Shown here: positions 16,213 through 24,273 of the stretch, piece after piece
How positions within the stretch are numbered: position 1 is the first letter of the stretch
Layout of the letters: every line of letters begins with the position of its first letter
Assembly: GCF_016598485.1 (NCBI RefSeq)
Contig: NZ_JAEMUW010000021.1
Coordinates: forward strand, 1-64,000
Reading direction: 5' to 3'
DNA from: Micromonospora coerulea
Lineage (GTDB): Bacteria > Actinomycetota > Actinomycetes > Mycobacteriales > Micromonosporaceae
Length of the DNA stretch: 64,000 nucleotides
The notes under the pieces: generated by a model
The model's database searches: none
Seen by the model: only the letters and a program-made list of their open reading frames with translations
What the model was told of the DNA's origin: nothing
Program-made: the position numbers and the translations under genes

Positions 16213-16875
16213 ATGACCACCGCCCGTACGCCGACCGGGTCCCCGCCGACCCGCGGGCGGCGACCGGGCCGCTCCACCGGTGACGACCGGGAGCTGGCCA
16301 TCCTCGGCACCGCCGAACGGCTGCTGGCCGAGCGCGCCTTCGGCGAGATCTCCATCGACGACCTGGCCCGGGGTGCCGGCATCTCCCGGCCGACGTTCTA
16401 CTTCTACTTCCGGTCCAAGGACGCGGTGCTGCTCACCCTGCTGGACCGGGTCATCGAGGAGGCGGACGCCGCCGCGGGCGACGTGCTGGACCGGCTCGCC
16501 GAGGACCCCCGGGCGCGCTGGCGGGAACTGATCGGGCGCTTCCACGCCACCTTCGGCGGCCACCGCGCGGTGGTGCTGGCCTGCGCCGAGGTGCGGGGCA
16601 CCAACGCCGAGGTGCGCCAGCTCTGGGCCGCCGTGCTGGACCGCTGGGTGCACGCGGTCGAGACCGCCATCGAGGGGGAACGCCGGCGGGGCGCGGCCCC
16701 GGACGGACTGCCCGCCCGGGACCTCGCCATCGCGCTGAACTCGATGAACGAGCGGGTCTGGTACGCCACCTTCGCCGGTGACGGCCCGGCCGTGGCCGAG
16801 CGGGACGTGGTCGACGTCCTGCTCGACGTCTGGCTGACCGCGATCTACCGCACCACGACCCCGCCGCCGGCCTGA
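16213..16875 (+). CDS. TetR-family repressor (EthR-like)
   Basis: A 220-residue regulator. The helix-turn-helix lies at about residues 28-75: LAILGTAERLLAERAFGEISIDDLARGAGISRPTFYFYFRSKDAVLL. The C-terminal ligand domain contains ACAEVRGTNAEVRQLWAAVLDRWV and the WYATFAGDGP region, resembling EthR. Divergent transcription from the Baeyer-Villiger operon and the operator at 16157-16190 indicate it represses that operon and itself. The inducer is probably a hydrophobic substrate or product of the pathway. Confidence 0.85.
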   Translation: MTTARTPTGSPPTRGRRPGRSTGDDRELAILGTAERLLAERAFGEISIDDLARGAGISRPTFYFYFRSKDAVLLTLLDRVIEEADAAAGDVLDRLAEDPRARWRELIGRFHATFGGHRAVVLACAEVRGTNAEVRQLWAAVLDRWVHAVETAIEGERRRGAAPDGLPARDLAIALNSMNERVWYATFAGDGPAVAERDVVDVLLDVWLTAIYRTTTPPPA

Positions 16876-16881
16876 CCCGGC

Positions 16882-17337
16882 TCAGCCGGTCCGCGCGAAG
16901 TCCATCACCCAGTTCGTCTCCCAGGTGCGCTCGCCGTCGGTGGAGAACGCCTGCTCCCACCGGCACGAGGTCGGGGTGATCCGGGACCAGATGAACCGGC
17001 ACCGCACCGGCCGCCCCTCGTCGGTGTCGTCGGCGTAGAAGGTGCCCACGCCGTCGACGAACCGGCCGACCACGGGCGGCAGCTCCAGGATCCCCCGCCG
17101 GCTGTTCATCCAGTAGATCGACCAGAGCCCGGTGGCCGGGTCGAGGGTACGCACGGTCGAGCCGGAGAAGCCCCGGGTCGGGCACCGCATCTCGTCGAAG
17201 CTGCCGGCGCCGTCGAAGAACCGGTGCGCCACCGAGGTCGCCGGAAACTCGTCCCACTCGTCGCTGCCGACGTGCCGCTCGACCAGCCGCCGGTTGGTCA
17301 CGTCCCAGGTCCCGACCAGGAAGTCGAAGTCGCCCAT
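16882..17337 (-). CDS. Lipocalin-like/DUF1579-like conserved protein
   Basis: A 151-residue protein beginning MGDFDFLVGTWDVTNRRLVER, a start seen in calycin-like proteins (DUF1579 and relatives) that bind small molecules in a beta barrel. Later strands read GLWSIYWMNSR and WEQAFSTDGERTWETNWVMDF. No signal peptide is visible. Its ATG shares one base with the stop of the upstream gene (TGATG), so the two are translated together. The exact family is uncertain and no function is known. Confidence 0.6.
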   Translation of the reverse strand: MGDFDFLVGTWDVTNRRLVERHVGSDEWDEFPATSVAHRFFDGAGSFDEMRCPTRGFSGSTVRTLDPATGLWSIYWMNSRRGILELPPVVGRFVDGVGTFYADDTDEGRPVRCRFIWSRITPTSCRWEQAFSTDGERTWETNWVMDFARTG

Positions 17338-17813
17338 CAGCGGCCCACCGGCCCCTCGACGCGGGTGTCGCCCAGGTAGCCGGCCAGGTCGGGCCGGTCG
17401 GGGGCGAGGACGTGGCGGACCCAGGCGGCGCGCTCGTGTTCCAGCACGCCCAACTCCCAAACGCAGCCCACGCCGGGGCGGGGCATCGGCACGAAGTGTG
17501 CCGGGTCGCCGTCCGGGCAGTCCAGGGCGGGCTGGCCGGCGACCACGATCCGGCACTCCACCACGTTGTCCCAGAACCAGCTGTACGCCAGCAGGTAGGC
17601 GCCGCTGTCCGCACCCCGGTGCAGCACCACCCAGCTCGCCGGCGGGGTGCCGTCGTCGGGCCCGGGCAGCAGCTGGGGCAGGTACTCGTACGCGGCGGCC
17701 ACCACCGCCGGCTCGAGCCGGCGGTCGGGCTGATCGATGTGGTAGCGCTTGACGTGCCGGCCGGCGACCTCGACGGTCCCCGGCACGGTCAGTTCCTTGT
17801 CGCGAAAAGCCAT
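17337..17813 (-). CDS. Conserved hypothetical protein
   Basis: A 158-residue soluble protein that I do not recognise. It starts with a predicted beta region (GTVEVAGRHVKRYHIDQPDRRLEP), contains SWVVLHRGADSGAYLLAYSWFWDNVVECR and ends with WVRHVLAPDRPDLAGYLGD. There are no signal peptide, membrane segments or cofactor motifs. It heads a two-gene operon with the calycin-like gene and is divergent from the WYL regulator over a CTGACAG palindrome, so it is the most likely direct target of that regulator. Confidence 0.6.
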   Translation of the reverse strand: MAFRDKELTVPGTVEVAGRHVKRYHIDQPDRRLEPAVVAAAYEYLPQLLPGPDDGTPPASWVVLHRGADSGAYLLAYSWFWDNVVECRIVVAGQPALDCPDGDPAHFVPMPRPGVGCVWELGVLEHERAAWVRHVLAPDRPDLAGYLGDTRVEGPVGR

Positions 17814-17836
17814 GCCGGGACGGTAGCCCCACTCCC

Positions 17837-17853
17837 CTGACAGCTACTGTCAG
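17837..17853. promoter_or_regulatory. CTGACAG palindrome, candidate WYL-regulator operator
   Basis: A perfect 7-bp inverted repeat with a 3-nt spacer (CTGACAG CTA CTGTCAG) sits in the 43-bp gap between the two divergent starts at 17813 and 17857. Its position fits an operator controlling both directions; the likely binder is the adjacent WYL-domain regulator. Confidence 0.7.
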
Positions 17854-17856
17854 TGG

Positions 17857-18870
17857 ATGCGGGCCAGTCGTCTCCTGTCGATCCTGCTGCTGCTCCAGAC
17901 CCACGGCCGGCTCACCGCCGCCGAGCTGGCGCAGCGGCTGGAGGTCTCTGTCCGGACCGTCTACCGGGACGTGGACTCGCTGCACGCCGCCGGGATCCCG
18001 CTGTATGGCGAGGCGGGGCACGCCGGCGGCTACCGGCTGCTCGACGGCTGGCGGACCCGGCTGACCGGGCTCACCGCGGAGGAGGCGGACCGGCTGCTCT
18101 TCGCCGGCCTGCCGGGGCCGGCCGCCGAGTTGGGCTACCAGTCGGTCGTCGCCACCGTCCAGCTGAAGCTGCGGGCCGCACTGCCGCCGCTGCTGGCCGA
18201 CCGGGCCGCCCAACTCCAGCAGCGGTTCCACCTGGACACCCCGGGCTGGTACTCCGACGGCGACTCCTCGCCGCACCTGGCCCCCACCGCCGACGCGGTC
18301 TGGGGGCAGCACCGGGTCCGGGTCCGGTACCGGAGCTGGCGGGGCGAGGTGACCCACACACTGGAGCCGTACGGCCTGGTACTCAAGGGCGGCCGCTGGT
18401 ACGTGGTGGCCGCCCGGCCGGAACGCGCCGAGCCGGCTACCTACCGGGTGAACCAGATCCTCGAACTGACCATTCTGGACGAGACCTTCGACCGGCCCGC
18501 CGACTTCGACCTGGCGGCCTGGTGGCGGGCGCACGTGGTGGAGTTCCGGGCCCGGCTGCACCGCGACGAGGCGAGCATCCGCATCTCGCCGCCCGGTCGG
18601 GAGCGGTTGCGGGAGATCTGCAGCGACGCGGTGGTCGCCGCGGTCGACGCCAGCGCCGGCCCGCCGGACGGGGCCGGCTGGGTGCGGGCGGTGGTGCCGA
18701 TCGAGTCGCTCACCCACGCCCACGGCGATCTCCTCCGGCTCGGCGCCGAGGTGGAGGTGCTCGCCCCCGCCGAGCTGCGCGCCCGCCTCGCGGACACGGC
18801 CGCCGCGCTCGCCGCGCTCTACGCGCCGACGCACTCGACGGCCGGCGCGCCGGTCGCCGCCGACGCGTAG
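17857..18870 (+). CDS. YafY-type HTH regulator with WYL domain
   Basis: A 337-residue regulator. Residues 1-60 are a DeoR-like winged helix (LLSILLLLQTHGRLTAAELAQRLEVSVRTVYRDVDSLHAAGIP). The middle contains the WYL domain with RSWRGEVTHTLEPYGLVLKGGRWYVVAARPE, and the C-terminal WCX extension ends in LRLGAEVEVLAPAELRARLAD. WYL domains sense ligands such as nucleic acids or small molecules. It is divergent from the two-gene operon 17813-16882, with the operator-like CTGACAG palindrome between them. Confidence 0.85.
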   Translation: MRASRLLSILLLLQTHGRLTAAELAQRLEVSVRTVYRDVDSLHAAGIPLYGEAGHAGGYRLLDGWRTRLTGLTAEEADRLLFAGLPGPAAELGYQSVVATVQLKLRAALPPLLADRAAQLQQRFHLDTPGWYSDGDSSPHLAPTADAVWGQHRVRVRYRSWRGEVTHTLEPYGLVLKGGRWYVVAARPERAEPATYRVNQILELTILDETFDRPADFDLAAWWRAHVVEFRARLHRDEASIRISPPGRERLREICSDAVVAAVDASAGPPDGAGWVRAVVPIESLTHAHGDLLRLGAEVEVLAPAELRARLADTAAALAALYAPTHSTAGAPVAADA

Positions 18871-18903
18871 GTCGCGCCCCGGGGGTACCGGTGCGCCGGC
18901 CGG

Positions 18904-20379
18904 TCAGCGCAGCTCGCGGAGGGCCGCGCCGAGGGCGGCGACGCCCCGCTCGAGGTCGCCCGGGGCGTTGGCCGCGTAGCCGAGGACCAGGCCGGGCGGC
19001 TGCGGTCGCTGCCCGTGCCAGGACAGCGGCTGCACCTTGACGCCCCGGCGCAGCGCCGCGGCGGCGAGGTCGAGGTCGGACACCGCCGGGTCGAGGGTGA
19101 CCAGCAGGTGCAGGCCGGCCGCGGCGCCGTGCACCACCGCGCCGGGCAGGTGCCGCCCGATCGCGCGGATCATCGCGTCCCGCCGGTGGACGTGCCGGCG
19201 GCGCAGCAGCCGCAGGTGGCGTTCCAGCTCTCCGGTGTCCATCAGCTCGGCCAGCACCAGCTGGGGCAGCGCCGCGTTGCCGAGGTCGGCCATCCGCTTG
19301 GCCGCCACCAGGGCGGCATGGTAGCGGCGGGGCACCAGCACCCAGCCGGTCCGCAGCGCCGGGGCGAGCAGCTTGGAGACGCTGCCGGTGTAGCAGACCC
19401 GCTCGGGCAGCATGCCCCGCAGGGCCGGCACGGGCGGGCGGTCGTAGCGGTGTTCGGCGTCGTAGTCGTCCTCGACGACCAGACCGCCCCGCTGCGCCCA
19501 GCGCAGCAGCGCGCGCCGCCGCTCCCCGTCGAGCACCACCCCGGTCGGGAACTGGTGCGCCGGGGTGAGCAGCACCGCCGGGGCGCCGCTGGCGGCGAGG
19601 TCGTCGACCCGCAGGCCGTGCGCGTCGACCGGCACCGGCGGGGTGTCCAACCGCCAGTTGCGCAGGTGCTGGCGTACCCCGAGGGAACCGGGGTCCTCGA
19701 CCGCGACCGTGTGGATGCCGTCATCGTGCAGCACCTGGGCGAGCAGCCCGAGCGCCTGGGACACCCCGGCGACGATCACCACCTCCGCCGGATCGACCGT
19801 GATGCCCCGGCTGCGGGCCAGCCAGGTGGCGACCGCGAGGCGCAGCGCGGGCGTCCCCGTCGGGTCGCCGTAGCCGAACGCCGCCGGCCTGAGCCGGTGC
19901 AGCACCGCCCGTTCCGCGCGCAGCCAGGCCGCGCGGGGAAAGGCCGCCAGATCCGGTACGCCGGGCGTCAGGTCGAGCTCCGCCGGGGCGGTACGCAACG
20001 CGTCGAACACGTCGGTCCCCGGCCGGTCGGCGAAGACCTCGGTCGACGCCGGGGATGCGGGTGACCGGTCGACCACCGCGGCCGGGGTGGCCACCACGAC
20101 GGTGCCGGCCCGGCCCCGCCCGACGACGTGCCCGTCCTCGGTCAACCGCTGGTACGCCTCGGTCACCACGCCCCGGGAAACGCCCAGGTCGGCGGCGAGC
20201 ACCCGGCTGGCCGGCAGCCGCGCGCCCACCGGGACCCGCCCGTCGGCGATCGCCGCCCGCAGCCGGCCGGCGAGCCAGTCGGCACGCCCGCCGGGTGCCG
20301 CCTCGCCGACGTCGAGCTGGAGGAAGTCGGAACCGGCCGTTATGGACCGGTCGCCAGCCGCCGCTTTGGCTCTGTCCAC
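18904..20379 (-). CDS. MocR/PdxR-type regulator (GntR HTH fused to aminotransferase fold)
   Basis: A 491-residue fusion. Residues 25-95 are a GntR winged helix (RADWLAGRLRAAIADGRVPVGARLPASRVLAADLGVSRGVVTEAYQRL). The rest is a fold-type I aminotransferase domain: VEDDYDAEHRYDRPPVPALRG, with the PLP-binding Lys probably in YTGSVSKLLAPALRTGW. MocR proteins use PLP as effector and commonly control vitamin B6 or amino acid genes. GTG 20379 is chosen because the divergent lysE start lies 28 bp away. The open frame extends further but would overlap the neighbouring promoter. Confidence 0.8.
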   Translation of the reverse strand: MDRAKAAAGDRSITAGSDFLQLDVGEAAPGGRADWLAGRLRAAIADGRVPVGARLPASRVLAADLGVSRGVVTEAYQRLTEDGHVVGRGRAGTVVVATPAAVVDRSPASPASTEVFADRPGTDVFDALRTAPAELDLTPGVPDLAAFPRAAWLRAERAVLHRLRPAAFGYGDPTGTPALRLAVATWLARSRGITVDPAEVVIVAGVSQALGLLAQVLHDDGIHTVAVEDPGSLGVRQHLRNWRLDTPPVPVDAHGLRVDDLAASGAPAVLLTPAHQFPTGVVLDGERRRALLRWAQRGGLVVEDDYDAEHRYDRPPVPALRGMLPERVCYTGSVSKLLAPALRTGWVLVPRRYHAALVAAKRMADLGNAALPQLVLAELMDTGELERHLRLLRRRHVHRRDAMIRAIGRHLPGAVVHGAAAGLHLLVTLDPAVSDLDLAAAALRRGVKVQPLSWHGQRPQPPGLVLGYAANAPGDLERGVAALGAALRELR

Positions 20380-20407
20380 CGGACCATTGTGCCCGCAGGG
20401 TGGACGG
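20341..20407. promoter_or_regulatory. Divergent control region between MocR and LysE genes
   Basis: Only 28 bp separate the two starts. ATGGACCGGT (20342-20351) and ACCGGACCAT (20378-20387) are nearly inverse, and TGTCC-ACC-GGAC is a small palindrome. These are plausible MocR binding sites, with autoregulation and control of the exporter. I cannot define the -10 and -35 boxes with confidence. Confidence 0.4.
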
Positions 20408-21019
20408 GTGACCATCACCTTCCTCCTGACCACGCTGGTCGTGGCCGCCACCCCGGGCACCGGGGTGGTCTACACCCTGTCCGCCGGGCTTTCCGGCGGC
20501 CGCCGGGTGGGCGTCGTCGCCGCGCTCGCCTGCACGCTCAGCCTGGTGCCGCACGTGGCCGCGGCGGTCACCGGCCTGGCCGCCCTGCTGCACGCCAGCA
20601 CCCCGGTGTTCCGGGTGGTGACCTGGCTGGGCGTGGCGTACCTGCTCTGGATGGGCTGGTCCACGCTGCGCGACCGAGGGCCGTTGCCGATCGACGGGGC
20701 GTCGGTCCCGGTCCGGACGGCCCGGCTCGTCGTCGACGGCGTGCTGGTGAACCTGCTCAACCCCAAGGTGACCGTCTTCTTCGTGGCGTTCCTGCCCCAG
20801 TTCGTGCCCCCGGACGCGCCCGCCGCCGCGCCCCGGATGCTCGGCTACGGAGCGGTGTTCATGCTGGTCACCCTGCTGGTCTTCACCGGCTACGGGCTGT
20901 TGGCCGGCACGGTGCGGCACCGGGTGCTGGCCCGGCCCCGGGTCACCGCGCTGCTGCGCCGCGGCTTCGCCGGCAGCTTTCTCGCCCTCGGCCTCGGCCT
21001 CGCCCTCACCGCCCGATAG
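20408..21019 (+). CDS. LysE/RhtB-family amino acid exporter
   Basis: A 203-residue inner membrane exporter with about six transmembrane segments. Family marks are FLLTTLVVAATPGTGVVYTLSAGLSGGRR at the start, the GVAYLLWMGWSTLR segment and VNLLNPKVTVFFVAFLPQFV. GTG 20408 has AGGGTGG upstream. It is divergent from a MocR regulator, a common pairing, so export of an amino acid under PLP-linked control is likely. The B3/B4-domain gene follows 9 bp later. Confidence 0.85.
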   Translation: MTITFLLTTLVVAATPGTGVVYTLSAGLSGGRRVGVVAALACTLSLVPHVAAAVTGLAALLHASTPVFRVVTWLGVAYLLWMGWSTLRDRGPLPIDGASVPVRTARLVVDGVLVNLLNPKVTVFFVAFLPQFVPPDAPAAAPRMLGYGAVFMLVTLLVFTGYGLLAGTVRHRVLARPRVTALLRRGFAGSFLALGLGLALTAR

Positions 21020-21028
21020 GAGCCCGCG

Positions 21029-21730
21029 TTGCGTTTCCGGCACTCCCCCGAGATCTGGTCGACCTTCCCGGAGCTGGTCTGCGGCGTCCTGCACGCCACC
21101 GGGATCACCCCCGACGTGGACGTCGACGCGCGGCTGGCGCCGTTCGCCGAGACGGCGCGGGCCCGGCTGGCCGACGGCCCGGAGAGCGGCTTCCCGGAGA
21201 TCCGGGCCTGGCGGCGGGCCTTCGCCACGATGGGGCTGCCGCCGACCCGCTACCGCTGCGCGGCCGAGTCACTGCTGCGCCGCTACCGGCGAGAGGCTTC
21301 GCTGCCCCGGCTGCACCCGTTGGTCGACCTCGGCAACGCCGTCTCGCTCGCGTACGCCGTGCCGGTGGCGGTGCTCGACGTCGCCCGGATCTCCGGCGAC
21401 CTGGCGGTCCGGCACGCCACGGGCGAGGAGCGCTACCTGACCCTCGCCGGCGAGGAGGAGCGCCCGGAGCCGGGCGAGGTGATCTTCGCGGACTCGGCCG
21501 ATCGGGCGCACTCCCGGCGCTGGACCCACCGGCAGAGCGGCCGGTCGGCGGTCGGGGACGCGACCGGCGAGGTGCTGATCGTCGTGGAGGCGATGCACGC
21601 CTCGGCCGGGGCCGACGTGCCCCGGATGCTGGCGGAGCTGAAGTCCGCGCTGGCCGAGGTCTGGTCGGCGCCGGCTCGAGCGGCGGCGCTCAGCGCCACC
21701 GCGCCGGCCTTCCGGATCCCGGTCGGCTGA
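21029..21730 (+). CDS. B3/B4 domain protein (PheT editing-domain-like)
   Basis: A 233-residue soluble protein related to the B3/B4 domain of phenylalanyl-tRNA synthetase beta chain, which hydrolyses mischarged tRNA. Signature segments are GFPEIRAWRRAFATMGLPPTRYRCAAESLLRRYRREASLPRLHPLVDLGNAVSL and the later TGEVLIVVEAMH. The start is TTG at 21029 with TAGGAG upstream. Stand-alone members are widespread and may clear misacylated tRNA or free amino acid adducts. It probably shares a transcript with lysE and ends at the strong hairpin at 21861-21896. Confidence 0.75.
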   Translation: MRFRHSPEIWSTFPELVCGVLHATGITPDVDVDARLAPFAETARARLADGPESGFPEIRAWRRAFATMGLPPTRYRCAAESLLRRYRREASLPRLHPLVDLGNAVSLAYAVPVAVLDVARISGDLAVRHATGEERYLTLAGEEERPEPGEVIFADSADRAHSRRWTHRQSGRSAVGDATGEVLIVVEAMHASAGADVPRMLAELKSALAEVWSAPARAAALSATAPAFRIPVG

Positions 21731-21785
21731 GCAGGCGACGACGCCCGGTTGTGCCGTGACCGGCCCGGACCACGACGGCGGCGTC

Positions 21786-21845
21786 TCGTGGCGTGGCCGG
21801 GGCCGACCCAGGATCACGGCCTGTCGTGGCGTGGCCGGGGCCGAC
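21786..21845. repeat. Two identical 22-nt direct repeats
   Basis: TCGTGGCGTGGCCGGGGCCG-AC occurs at 21786-21807 and again at 21824-21845, identical at all 22 positions, in the gap after the B3/B4 gene. It precedes the terminator hairpin. Its role is unknown; a small local duplication is the simplest reading. Confidence 0.75.
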
Positions 21846-21860
21846 GGAGCACGGCGCGGC

Positions 21861-21896
21861 GGCCGCTCCCGGCGCCACCGGGCGCCGGGAGCGGCC
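21861..21896. terminator. Perfect 16-bp hairpin between convergent genes
   Basis: Arms GGCCGCTCCCGGCGCC (21861-21876) and GGCGCCGGGAGCGGCC (21881-21896) are perfectly complementary around a 4-nt loop. It lies between the ends of the B3/B4 gene (21730) and the Asp-box gene (21903), so it can end transcription from both sides. Confidence 0.85.
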
Positions 21897-21902
21897 AGGG
21901 TC

Positions 21903-23174
21903 TCACAACTCCGGCGGGGCCACCCAGGACCAGGTGAGACCGTCTGCGGAGAGCCAGGTGCCCTTGCTGTCCGGCCAGCCGGTCTGCACGTACCCGCCGG
22001 GCACCGGCCGGGCGTCCGCACCCGGTCCGAGGGTGGTGGGGCGAACGGTTCGGCCACCATCGGTGCTGGCGAGCATCACCGGCTTCTCCGCTGCCGAGAT
22101 GCCGGCCTGGATCAGCAGGACCCCGTCGGGGCGGACGGCCGCCCGGATGGTCTGGTCGGCGACGTCGGTGGTGCCGGCGGCGCGCTGCCAGGTGGCGCCG
22201 CCGTCCGTGCTGCGCCAGATCACCAGCTTGCCGGTCACCCGGCCGACCGCGTAGACGGTGCGGCCGTCGTACGTGGCGACCGCCGCCCCGCCGACGTCGT
22301 CGGTGGCGGTGAGGTGGTCGGGGAACTCGTGCCGCTGCCAGGTGCGGCCGCCGTCCCGGCTCACCTCGACGGCGCTGCCGGTCCAGACCGTCCGGCCGCC
22401 CTTGCCGTCTCTCGAGCCGGTCCAGCCGCTGACCCAGAGACCGGCCGAGGCCGGCAGGCCGTCGGCGTACACGGCGTTCAGCAGCGTGGACCGCTTCGTC
22501 AGCTGGGCGATCTCCCCGGTGGCGGGGTCGACCGCGAGCAGCGGGTCGTGGTCCGGCCCGGGTACCTGGGCCAGCACCCGCCAGCCCGCCGGCAGCGCCG
22601 CCACCCGCCGGACGGTCACCTGACGCCAGGTCGCCCCACCGTCGGTGCTGGTGGTCCAGGCCGCGGACCGGCTGTCCGGCGTGGACCGGGAGACGTACCA
22701 GGCCGCCAGGGTGCGTGGGCCCACCGCCCGCAGGTCCACCATCGCGTCGTCGGGCACCGGCAGCCGACCGGTGCGCCAGGTCCGGCCACGGTCGTCGGTC
22801 GCCGCGAACCGGACCGGGCAGCCGGTCCGGCACTCGTGGTAGCGCAGGTAGAGGTGGTCCAGGTCGCCGGCGGCCGGCCGGCCGGTCAACACCTGGCGGC
22901 CCGCTCCGGGCGTGGGCGTCGCCTGCGGCCCGGGCATGAACTCCGGGGTGCGGTCCGGTCCGAAGGCCGGCGCCGGCGCCGGCGCCGGCTCCTCCGCCGG
23001 CCGGGCCGCGACCGCGATCCCCGACCCGGTGGCCACCACCGCCGCCGCGACGACCGCCGCCGCCGCGATCCGGGTCCGCCGCCGGCGTCGGGCCCGCGCC
23101 CGCACCTGCTCGAAGTGCGGCTTGAACGCCGCCTGGGCCGCGGTGTTGAGTCCGGCGAAGTCCAGCTCAGGCAT
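21903..23174 (-). CDS. Membrane-anchored Asp-box (sialidase-like beta-propeller) protein
   Basis: A 423-residue protein. Residues 1-35 are a cytoplasmic, very basic stretch (VRARARRRRRTR), residues 36-58 one transmembrane helix, and a Pro/Ala-rich stalk follows. The outside part carries at least five Asp-box-like motifs (TDDRGRTW, STDGGATW twice, SRDGGRTW, STDGGRTV), the mark of BNR/sialidase-type beta-propellers. No sialidase catalytic residues can be assigned, so a binding or scaffolding role is as likely. It overlaps the upstream ECF sigma gene by 8 bp. The short cytoplasmic N-terminus could touch the sigma factor, but no known anti-sigma motif is visible. Confidence 0.7.
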   Translation of the reverse strand: MPELDFAGLNTAAQAAFKPHFEQVRARARRRRRTRIAAAAVVAAAVVATGSGIAVAARPAEEPAPAPAPAFGPDRTPEFMPGPQATPTPGAGRQVLTGRPAAGDLDHLYLRYHECRTGCPVRFAATDDRGRTWRTGRLPVPDDAMVDLRAVGPRTLAAWYVSRSTPDSRSAAWTTSTDGGATWRQVTVRRVAALPAGWRVLAQVPGPDHDPLLAVDPATGEIAQLTKRSTLLNAVYADGLPASAGLWVSGWTGSRDGKGGRTVWTGSAVEVSRDGGRTWQRHEFPDHLTATDDVGGAAVATYDGRTVYAVGRVTGKLVIWRSTDGGATWQRAAGTTDVADQTIRAAVRPDGVLLIQAGISAAEKPVMLASTDGGRTVRPTTLGPGADARPVPGGYVQTGWPDSKGTWLSADGLTWSWVAPPEL

Positions 23175-23733
23175 GGCGGGCCTCCCGCTCGACGAGGGTG
23201 TGGACCGGGCCGCCCGGCTCGGTCTCGGCGAGGTGCCCGGCGAGGGCGCGGCGGGCCCGGACCAGGCGGGTCTTGACCGCCTCCACCGAGCAGCCCATCG
23301 CGACGGCCACCTCGGTCACCGGCAGGTCCGCCAGGTGGTGCAGCACGACGGTCTCCCGGGCCGGCCGGGGCAGCTTCTGCAGGGCCGCCACCAGGGCGAC
23401 ATGGTCCGGGGACAGGCCCGGTGTGCTCTGCTCGGCGGGGTGCAGCCGACCGGACCGGGCGATGCGGTGCAGGAGCGACCGGCGTCGGAACCGGGACCGG
23501 GCGACGTTCAGCGCGACCGTCCGCAGCCAGGCCTCCGGGTTGTCCACCTGGCGCAACTGGCCCGGTCTCGCCAGGGCCCGCACGAACGCCTCCTGCACGA
23601 CGTCCTGCGCCTCGGCGTAGTCGCCGGTCATCGCGTACGCCTGGGCCACCAGGCGCGCCGCCGAGGCGGCGTACACCTGTCTGATCTGTTCCTGTGGGTC
23701 CACATCGTCCCCTCCCGTGTCCGGTCGCTGCAT
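23167..23733 (-). CDS. SigE-family ECF RNA polymerase sigma factor
   Basis: A 188-residue extracytoplasmic function sigma factor. Region 2 spans YAASAARLVAQAYAMTGDYAEAQDVVQEAFVRALARP with NPEAWLRTVALNVARSRFRRR. Region 4 contains LQKLPRPARETVVLHHLADLPVTEVAVAMGCSVEAVKTRLVRARRAL. It belongs to the actinobacterial SigE group. Its stop lies inside the start of the Asp-box gene (8-bp overlap), so the two are co-expressed. Confidence 0.85.
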   Translation of the reverse strand: MQRPDTGGDDVDPQEQIRQVYAASAARLVAQAYAMTGDYAEAQDVVQEAFVRALARPGQLRQVDNPEAWLRTVALNVARSRFRRRSLLHRIARSGRLHPAEQSTPGLSPDHVALVAALQKLPRPARETVVLHHLADLPVTEVAVAMGCSVEAVKTRLVRARRALAGHLAETEPGGPVHTLVEREARHA

Positions 23734-23769
23734 CCGGTACGACCCGTCAACGGGCGGCGAGGTGACATT

Positions 23770-23789
23770 CTCATCGGAACACCGATGAG
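23770..23789. promoter_or_regulatory. 8-bp inverted repeat in the divergent sigE-VOC promoter region
   Basis: CTCATCGG (23770-23777) and CCGATGAG (23782-23789) are perfectly complementary with a 4-nt spacer, between the ECF sigma gene (start 23733) and the VOC gene (start 23851). It may be an operator or a promoter element; no regulator is identifiable. Confidence 0.45.
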
Positions 23790-23850
23790 TCCCCGACCGG
23801 ACCGACGTTGTACGTCATGACAACCGTCACCGAGGCCAGGGAGGCCGATC

Positions 23851-24273
23851 ATGGACTGGAAGCTCGAACTCGTCGTGGTGCCCGTCACGGACGTGGACCG
23901 GGCCAAGGCGTTCTACCTGGACCAGACCGGGTTCCGCCTGGACGTGGACCACTCCGCCGGGGAGGACTTCCGGGTCGTGCAGCTCACCCCGCCCGGCTCG
24001 GCGTGCTCGATCGCGCTGATGCGCAAGCCGGACGCCGCCGGCTCGGTGAGCGGCCTGCACCTGGTCGTCCCGGACATCGACGCGGCACGCGCGGAGCTGG
24101 TGGACCGGGGCGCGAAGCCCAGCGACATCTTCCACTTCGCGGCGGGCGGCGTGCAGACCCCCGGGCCGGACCCGGAGCGCCGCGATTACGGCTCGTTCCT
24201 GTCGTTGCGCGACCCGGACGGCAACGAGTGGCTGGTCCAGGAGGTCGGCCGGGTCGGGGCGGCGGCAGCGTGA
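23851..24273 (+). CDS. VOC (glyoxalase-like) family protein
   Basis: A 140-residue protein with the vicinal oxygen chelate fold: LELVVVPVTDVDRAKAFYLDQTGFRLDVDH, SGLHLVVPDIDAARAELVDRGAKPSDI and the end FLSLRDPDGNEWLVQEV. ATG 23851 has AGGGAGG upstream. Its stop overlaps the GTG of the next ECF sigma gene, so the pair is co-translated; such VOC-ECF pairs are common in actinobacteria. The substrate is unknown. Confidence 0.8.
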   Translation: MDWKLELVVVPVTDVDRAKAFYLDQTGFRLDVDHSAGEDFRVVQLTPPGSACSIALMRKPDAAGSVSGLHLVVPDIDAARAELVDRGAKPSDIFHFAAGGVQTPGPDPERRDYGSFLSLRDPDGNEWLVQEVGRVGAAAA

